This document shows, piece after piece, positions 7,440 to 11,307 of a stretch of 11,307 bases of DNA. Where the stretch lies: positions 1 through 11,307 of the forward strand of contig JAUVUL010000012.1 of the NCBI GenBank assembly GCA_030600975.1, in the 5' to 3' direction. Below the pieces are notes generated by a model. The model was not told the origin of the DNA. It worked only from the letters and a program-made list of their open reading frames with translations, and ran no database searches. The stretch is from Candidatus Aegiribacteria sp. Its GTDB lineage: Bacteria; Fermentibacterota; Fermentibacteria; Fermentibacterales; JCC-6. The translations under genes were made by a program, and so were the position numbers. Position 1 is the first letter of the stretch; each line of letters starts with the position of its first letter.

Positions 7440-7763
7440 ATGAACGCACCACCACCTATTCATAGCGGATCGAAAGGGCGCTTGTACACTTCCAGTACCG
7501 ATTTTCATGAAGATTCATCCCCTAGGCGCCTTCTTGTAGAGGCAGCCTGGTACTACAGGCACCGCCCGAGTATGTCCCGTTGCATACGAGAGAGGTGTGA
7601 AGGTTTGAGTCAGGAAGTTATAGACATTGCGTGGAAAGCACAGGAGCGTCTTCACAGGAGATATATGTACCTCTTGATGAGAGGTAAGCTGAAGAATAAA
7701 GTGTGTGTGGCTGTTGCTCGAGAACTTGCGGGTTTTATCTGGGCAATCGGTAGAGAATTGTAA
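7440..7763 (+). pseudogene. IS110/IS1111-family transposase, C-terminal remnant
   Basis: From about residue 28 the translation matches the C-terminal end of IS110-type transposases: RRLLVEAAWYYRHRP, EVIDIAWKAQERLHRRY, RGK, AVARELAGFIWAIGREL. In intact enzymes this follows an N-terminal RuvC-like DEDD domain and the catalytic serine of the transposase_20 domain. Neither is present, and the bases before 7521 show no homologous coding in any forward frame I checked. Intact members are usually 300-450 residues, against 107 here. The first 27 residues (MNAPPPIHSG onward) look like translated non-coding sequence, and no Shine-Dalgarno precedes ATG 7440. The copy must be inactive. Confidence 0.8.
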
Positions 7764-7810
7764 GGAGTGATCGGTACAGCAGTTGGTGAAACATCCAGTA
7801 AGGGAAATCC

Positions 7811-7908
7811 TCGGGCGGGTTATGTTGCGCAGCTTATAGCTGCACGCACGCTTCTAGATTGAGGTAACCCACTACGAATAAATGAAATGCGGTAACCAAC
7901 CCGCGAAT
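7811..7908 (+). ncRNA. Candidate structured RNA (possible bridge-RNA remnant) downstream of the IS110 transposase
   Basis: GCGGGTT (7815-7821) can pair with AACCCGC (7898-7904), enclosing a perfect hairpin GCAGCT-TAT-AGCTGC (7829-7843). GGGTTA (7817-7822) can alternatively pair with TAACCC (7865-7870). Two similar segments with GGTAACC and CGAATA recur 27-28 bases apart (from 7864 and 7891). IS110-family elements encode a bridge RNA in a non-coding end, and in IS1111-group elements this lies downstream of the transposase, as here. The pairing is seen directly, while the bridge-RNA identity is inferred. Confidence 0.3.
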
Positions 7909-8022
7909 ATCAGCATGATAAGACTGACGATTGACTGAACTGACTGCTGTTCCGATCCGATCAAGAAAGGAAGTAAATCAGGAAAGGCAATGATGAACTA
8001 TTGACAGGTCCAACCATATCAA

Positions 8023-8200
8023 CCCGCATATCTCACCAGAATTCTACTCCAGCTACACATAAAGCCGTGTATACTTCGTTATGCTCGCACATCCGTCCTC
8101 GACGTACTGTTAAAGTACGCCTGCGGAGTCTGTACTCGCAAGCCTCCAAGTCCACAGCTTTCTGCGACGCTTCGTAACGAAAGCTGGTGAAATATGCGGG
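8023..8200. repeat. 178-base element with 17-base terminal inverted repeats and three internal hairpins
   Basis: The ends are inverted copies: CCCGCATATCTCACCAG (8023-8039) and CTGGTGAAATATGCGGG (8184-8200), with one mismatch in 17. Inside are TACAC/GTGTA (8054-8058 and 8067-8071) and CGTACT/AGTACG with a five-base loop (8103-8108 and 8114-8119). CAGCTTTC/GAAAGCTG (8155-8162 and 8179-8186) is the third. No reading frame of note lies within. The structure suggests a MITE- or REP-like palindromic repeat or a cloverleaf RNA. No target-site duplication is obvious at the edges, and no second copy is visible in this window. Confidence 0.6.
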
Positions 8201-8270
8201 CTAAATGTATGTACGAAAATAAGCGCTGGATTTAAGCGAATTATCCTATCATCTGCATCCAGCAGATCAC

Positions 8271-8299
8271 TTGACACAAGAATACTGAACGGATATAGA
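8271..8299 (+). promoter_or_regulatory. Sigma-70-like promoter for the secreted 229-aa protein
   Basis: TTGACA at 8271-8276 is followed after exactly 17 bases by TATAGA at 8294-8299. The implied transcript start near 8306 gives a leader of about 34 bases before ATG 8340. A small perfect hairpin (ATCTGC 8251-8256, GCAGAT 8262-8267) lies just upstream of the -35 box and could be an operator. Confidence 0.6.
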
Positions 8300-8339
8300 T
8301 TACCTGTGCATTGAATTGTAACTTAGAAAGGAAGCTGAT

Positions 8340-9029
8340 ATGAAACTGATCTTTGTTGTTCTATTTGTTGCTTTCGCAGCATCTTTTGCTTCATCAACAT
8401 TGACAGGTCTTATCGAGGGCGAGTACATCCTCGAGCCTTTTGGAACTGATGATGTGATATATGCAAATGAATACTACGAACCGGAAATGTTCAGCACAGC
8501 GTTCGGATCTTTCAATGATTACTTCGTAGCTGAAGATTTTATACCTGTTGGTAGTGATTTCGATGTTACGGATGTTACATGGTGGATTATTACTACCGGC
8601 TCAGAACCCATTCCATACTCTCTGGAAATACTTTTCTACGCAGATGCTGCTCCTGGACCCGGCGCTCTCCTCTGGTCAGGAGAACCAAGTGATTTGGTTC
8701 TTGTTGACACCGGTGTAACATTTGCCGGATTCGTAATCTTTGAGGCAACAGCCACATTGCCGGACACAGATTACTTCACTGCAGTAGATGGAACTCAGTA
8801 CTGGGTTTCCATGCATCGTACTGATGGAGAAACCCTGTATATTATTCTGGATTCAGTTGTAGAGGGCACCGAAAGCTACAGAATCGTTGAAGCAGCCGGT
8901 CCCTGGGTTGCTGGCTCAACTACCGGAGACCCACCGTATGACCCGACCGATGTTTTCCAGGTTATAGAAGGAACTCCACTTGGCGCACTTGAGAACGAAA
9001 CATGGGGAACCATCAAGGTTCTATTCTAG
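8340..9029 (+). CDS. Secreted protein of unknown function, 229 aa
   Basis: The family is not recognised. Residues 1-19 form a signal peptide (MKLIFVVLFVAFAASFASS), with cleavage likely around AS-FASS. The mature part is acidic and rich in Tyr, Trp, Thr and Gly. Strand-like alternation, for example VTDVTWWIITTG, YSLEILFYAD and QYWVSMHRTDGE, suggests a secreted beta-sandwich. No cysteine or catalytic motif is evident. The C-terminus LENETWGTIKVLF is a compact aromatic/charged tail. It is not the Por-type sorting domain seen in the next gene, but it could be an export or anchoring signal. AAAGGAAG at 8327-8334 precedes the ATG. With the upstream promoter and downstream terminator it forms a one-gene transcription unit. 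Confidence 0.85.
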   Translation: MKLIFVVLFVAFAASFASSTLTGLIEGEYILEPFGTDDVIYANEYYEPEMFSTAFGSFNDYFVAEDFIPVGSDFDVTDVTWWIITTGSEPIPYSLEILFYADAAPGPGALLWSGEPSDLVLVDTGVTFAGFVIFEATATLPDTDYFTAVDGTQYWVSMHRTDGETLYIILDSVVEGTESYRIVEAAGPWVAGSTTGDPPYDPTDVFQVIEGTPLGALENETWGTIKVLF

Positions 9030-9051
9030 CTGACGGCAACATAATAGTAGG

Positions 9052-9083
9052 ACGGGGAAGGTTACTGCCTTCCCCGTTTTTTT
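9052..9083 (+). terminator. Rho-independent terminator after the secreted protein gene
   Basis: A perfect 10-base stem, ACGGGGAAGG (9052-9061) with CCTTCCCCGT (9068-9077), closes a six-base loop. It runs into seven Ts at 9077-9083. It lies 22 bases after the stop codon at 9029. Confidence 0.95.
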
Positions 9084-9396
9084 ATTTCAAACGGCGATAT
9101 CTGTGCATTCATCCCGGTGCTGATAAGGAACAGAACTGGTTATCCTTACGGCGCAACTCCTCTCCTGCCGCAGGTGCCTGATTCCTGGTACATTTTTATC
9201 TGTAGTAAACGCTGTATAGTATCTGGAACCCAAACCCCTGTATGGACGTTAATGTAATCGACAAGTATCTTACTAACGATTGTAGGTGTATTAATAAATA
9301 TATATTCAAGGAAGACTATTTAAGAATATGATAGTTGTATGAATATCATAAACGGTGGGGTGTAATCTCCCGTCAATCATCGGAAGGGATGAGTCA
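9084..9396. other. Intergenic region upstream of the metalloprotease gene
   Basis: No credible gene is seen here. The part from about 9285 is AT-rich, with TATATT at 9301-9306. A weak TTGTAG at 9280-9285 lies 15 bases upstream of it, which could form a promoter. GAATATGATA (9324-9333) and GAATATCATA (9341-9350) are near-identical direct repeats 17 bases apart. They contain the inverted pair TATGATA/TATCATA, a possible operator or leader hairpin. Confidence 0.4.
9382..9389 (+). promoter_or_regulatory. Ribosome binding site deciding the metalloprotease start
   Basis: GGAAGGGA ends seven bases before ATG 9397, the codon that opens a classic signal peptide. The longer GTG start at 9355 would bury that peptide behind 14 polar residues and has no comparable site. 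Confidence 0.7.
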
Positions 9397-11118
9397 ATGA
9401 AAAGCTCAATTGCTGTTCTTTTTTCTCTTTTGTTCGTGTTTACCAGTATAGCACTGGGAGACACATCTATGGACAGAATCATGTTATCACTTGAAGCAGG
9501 AAGTATCACACAATCAGAAGCAGCAAATATGCTGATTCAGAGTGTTGTGAATCCAGACGCACTACCAACGGAATATACTGACAATGTAGAAGCTGTTACA
9601 TGCGGAACACCGGCAATCCTGGAAGCTTTCCACCTTCAGGAGGATGTCGATTTACTACTTGCCAACCGTCCTATATTGAGCGGTCCGGAATATACATTCA
9701 ATTCGGATGATGATCATTTCAAAATTCACTGGACTGATTCCGGTTCCGACGCTACTACACTGAGTTACGCTCAAACATTAGCAACGGCAGCTGACTCCTC
9801 ATGGGATAAGCAATGTAATGGTATGGGTTATTTCTGGCCTCCTCCAGATGCCAATGTAGGTGGCGATAACAGATACGATATCTACGTTAAGGCTATGGGT
9901 GGCGGGGTTCTTGGTTACTGTTCTCCTATCGGTGAGTATCATCCCCACGATTCTACACATGCCTGCAGCGCAAGCCATATTGTCATAAATAAAAGCATAG
10001 GGGGTTTAGGTCAGAGAAACTGCGTTGTTGCTCATGAATTCCAGCATGCTGTCCAGTTCTCTTACAGCTTCGAAGAATCTACATGGTTCATGGAGAACTG
10101 CGCTGTATGGATGGAAGAAATGGTATATCCCAGTGTGAACGATTACCTGATGTACGTTAAGTATGGTGAAAATCCTCTCAGGTATCCGTGGAAGGATATA
10201 CGATCCGGGTCTATGTACTGGTACGGTGGAGTGATATGGCCCTGGATGATGTGGATCAGGTACGATGAGAATGCAGTACGTGAAATCTGGGAACATTGCG
10301 CTGAAAATTCTGGGTCTTATCTGCTTCAAGCACATGAAGAGATGTTCGCCAACCATGGAACTGATATGGAAGCGTTCTTCATGGATTATGGATGCTGGAG
10401 ATGGTTTACAGCAAGCAACTGGTTCTCAGGCTGCGGTATGTACAATTCGGAAGTACAACTCTGGACACCTGGCCCAAGAGTGCTTTCATTTCACTATTTC
10501 ACATCTCTGCCAGCCTCTGGAGATCAGACAGCATCTTATAAACCAGATAAATGGGGTATACACTGGATCCGGTTAGATGTTGCCGCTTATCAGAATAGAT
10601 CGGTTGAAATGGATTTCAATGGACATGACGGTTTCGAATGGAATCTCGGTGTCATAAGGTGGGAGGTCGGTAGTGACTTCGATTTCAACTGGTACGAATG
10701 CGATCCAACAACCGGCGATTACACGGTTGTTGTAGAGACAGAAACCTGGGATTTCATAATCTTCTTCCCTGCTTTGATCGATGCCAGTACCAGTGATCGT
10801 TTCTACGAGTTCGATATTACTGATGTAACGGGTATTGAAGGATCCCCTGAAACTCCCGATATGCTGAATATGAGTCTATCATCGAACCCGCTTAATTCTG
10901 GTGGATATGTTAATTTCAATCTTCCCGTTGCCGGTAATGCCAGAATCTGTGTTTTCGACATGAGCGGACGAATGGCTGATATACTGATTGATGAAGAGAT
11001 GCCCGTTGGTTCACATTCGGTACAGTTCAACAGATCGGAACTTGCTGATGGAACTTACTTCATAACGCTCTTTGCAAATAATCAGATCGCCGGAAGGAAA
11101 GTAGTCCTTATCAAATAG
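9397..11118 (+). CDS. Secreted HExxH metalloprotease with C-terminal sorting domain
   Basis: The 573-residue protein starts at ATG 9397 with a signal peptide (MKSSIAVLFSLLFVFTSIALGD, cleavage about residue 21). A propeptide-like region precedes a catalytic part containing VVAHEFQHAVQ, with the zinc ligands H213 and H217 and catalytic E214. WFMENCAVWMEE follows and offers E233 as a third ligand, the arrangement of gluzincin-type MXAN_6640-like peptidases. Several cysteines (70, 140, 175, 190, 209, 235) would suit disulfides outside the cytoplasm. A Trp- and Tyr-rich middle leads to the last 85 residues (from about 489). These have the Por/T9SS type A pattern: SNPLNSGGYVNFNLP, ARICVFDMSGRM, GSHSVQFN and GTYFITLF, ending GRKVVLIK. 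The protein is thus predicted to leave the cell through a type IX-like route and act on extracellular protein. No T9SS component is visible in the window. It has its own terminator. Confidence 0.88.
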   Translation: MKSSIAVLFSLLFVFTSIALGDTSMDRIMLSLEAGSITQSEAANMLIQSVVNPDALPTEYTDNVEAVTCGTPAILEAFHLQEDVDLLLANRPILSGPEYTFNSDDDHFKIHWTDSGSDATTLSYAQTLATAADSSWDKQCNGMGYFWPPPDANVGGDNRYDIYVKAMGGGVLGYCSPIGEYHPHDSTHACSASHIVINKSIGGLGQRNCVVAHEFQHAVQFSYSFEESTWFMENCAVWMEEMVYPSVNDYLMYVKYGENPLRYPWKDIRSGSMYWYGGVIWPWMMWIRYDENAVREIWEHCAENSGSYLLQAHEEMFANHGTDMEAFFMDYGCWRWFTASNWFSGCGMYNSEVQLWTPGPRVLSFHYFTSLPASGDQTASYKPDKWGIHWIRLDVAAYQNRSVEMDFNGHDGFEWNLGVIRWEVGSDFDFNWYECDPTTGDYTVVVETETWDFIIFFPALIDASTSDRFYEFDITDVTGIEGSPETPDMLNMSLSSNPLNSGGYVNFNLPVAGNARICVFDMSGRMADILIDEEMPVGSHSVQFNRSELADGTYFITLFANNQIAGRKVVLIK

Positions 11119-11133
11119 TACTGAATCAGCTCA

Positions 11134-11169
11134 GAAACAGGGATCCCGGTCAGGGATCCCTGTTTCTCT
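11134..11169 (+). terminator. Terminator hairpin after the metalloprotease gene
   Basis: GAAACAGGGATCCC (11134-11147) and GGGATCCCTGTTTC (11153-11166) form a perfect 14-base stem with a five-base loop. The following bases are TCTAT instead of a long T run, because a group II intron begins at 11172. The natural T tract may have been partly displaced by the insertion. Confidence 0.85.
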
Positions 11170-11171
11170 AT

Positions 11172-11307
11172 GTGCGCCGGGCATGGCGCGCAGCGCCAAT
11201 GACCGGCGCTGTTAACCGGTAAGCGAAAGCGAACCGGGATGTGACTTGGAGGGTGTAAGTCCCTCTGGAGGCCGTGATGACCGGAACTCCTAGCCGAACA
11301 CCAAGGG
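11172..11307 (+). mobile_element. Group II intron, 5' end (domain I), probably class IIC; continues past window
   Basis: The element opens GTGCGCC, fitting the group II GUGYG 5' end. The order of hairpins then follows domain I. The first is GCGCC/GGCGC (11174-11178, 11185-11189) and the second AGCGCC/GGCGCT (11192-11197, 11205-11210). The third is CCGGT/ACCGG with a GC-GAAA-GC cap (11216-11237) and the fourth GAGGG/CCCTC around TGTAAGT (11249-11265). The closing part, AACTCCTAGCCGAACACCAAGGG region, resembles the corresponding stretch of the Oceanobacillus iheyensis IIC intron (AACAGTTAGCCTAACGCAAGGG) as I recall it. Its position directly behind a terminator stem is the known preference of class IIC introns. 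The reverse-transcriptase gene, if present, would lie beyond the right edge. Confidence 0.88.

Larger units (their letters stand above)
7440..8010 (+). mobile_element. Decayed IS110/IS1111-type insertion sequence (right part)
   Basis: The transposase tail is followed by about 250 bases without a credible reading frame but rich in short paired segments. This fits the long non-coding end of IS110-group elements. IS110-family elements usually lack terminal inverted repeats and target duplications, so the right boundary is only a guess near 8000-8020. The left part of the element is missing. Confidence 0.5.

Noticed and set aside
10006..10576. Frames on both strands inside the metalloprotease gene
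   Set aside because: They overlap the catalytic region of a convincing gene and have no starts with ribosome sites.
1..11307. CRISPR array, tRNA or rRNA genes
   Set aside because: No regularly spaced repeats and no tRNA- or rRNA-like segments were recognised anywhere in the window.

Overview
The window reads as a bacterial chromosome segment. One half is a dense housekeeping operon and the other is an accessory region of secreted proteins, a signalling kinase and mobile-element remains. The gene order ffh-rpsP-khpA-rimM-trmD-rplS-rnhB-yraN is a widespread bacterial translation/SRP cluster. Three things point to the FCB superphylum or a neighbouring uncultured phylum: a secreted metalloprotease ending in a Por/T9SS-type C-terminal sorting domain, a TrmD motif reading GRYGGIDQR, and generally divergent accessory proteins. 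No sequence search was possible, so the lineage is an inference.

Bases 1-3994 (+) hold eight tightly packed genes: the end of Ffh, S16, KhpA, RimM, TrmD, L19, RNase HII and a YraN-family nuclease-fold protein. Several overlap by about 8 bases and several start with TTG, so translational coupling is likely. The functions fit together as ribosome proteins, ribosome maturation (RimM), tRNA m1G37 methylation (TrmD), RNA chaperoning (KhpA), protein targeting (Ffh) and nucleic-acid upkeep (RnhB, YraN). No clear terminator follows yraN.

Bases 4064-4986 hold a small one-helix membrane protein on the minus strand, divergent from a 16-residue-repeat (probable beta-solenoid) protein with a C-terminal membrane anchor. 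That reading frame is cut by a single in-frame TAA, and the codons after the stop continue the repeat. Bases 5063-7351 (-) encode a soluble three-PAS hybrid histidine kinase with a C-terminal receiver.

Bases 7440-8200 are debris. There is the C-terminal tail of an IS110/IS1111-type transposase, its structured non-coding downstream region (possible bridge-RNA remnant), and a separate 178-base element with 17-base terminal inverted repeats and three internal hairpins. Bases 8271-9083 are a complete transcription unit: promoter, secreted 229-aa protein and strong terminator. Bases 9397-11118 encode a secreted HExxH metalloprotease with a sorting domain. Its terminator hairpin is followed five bases later by the 5' end of a group II intron resembling class IIC, the class known to insert behind terminators. 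The intron runs off the right edge.
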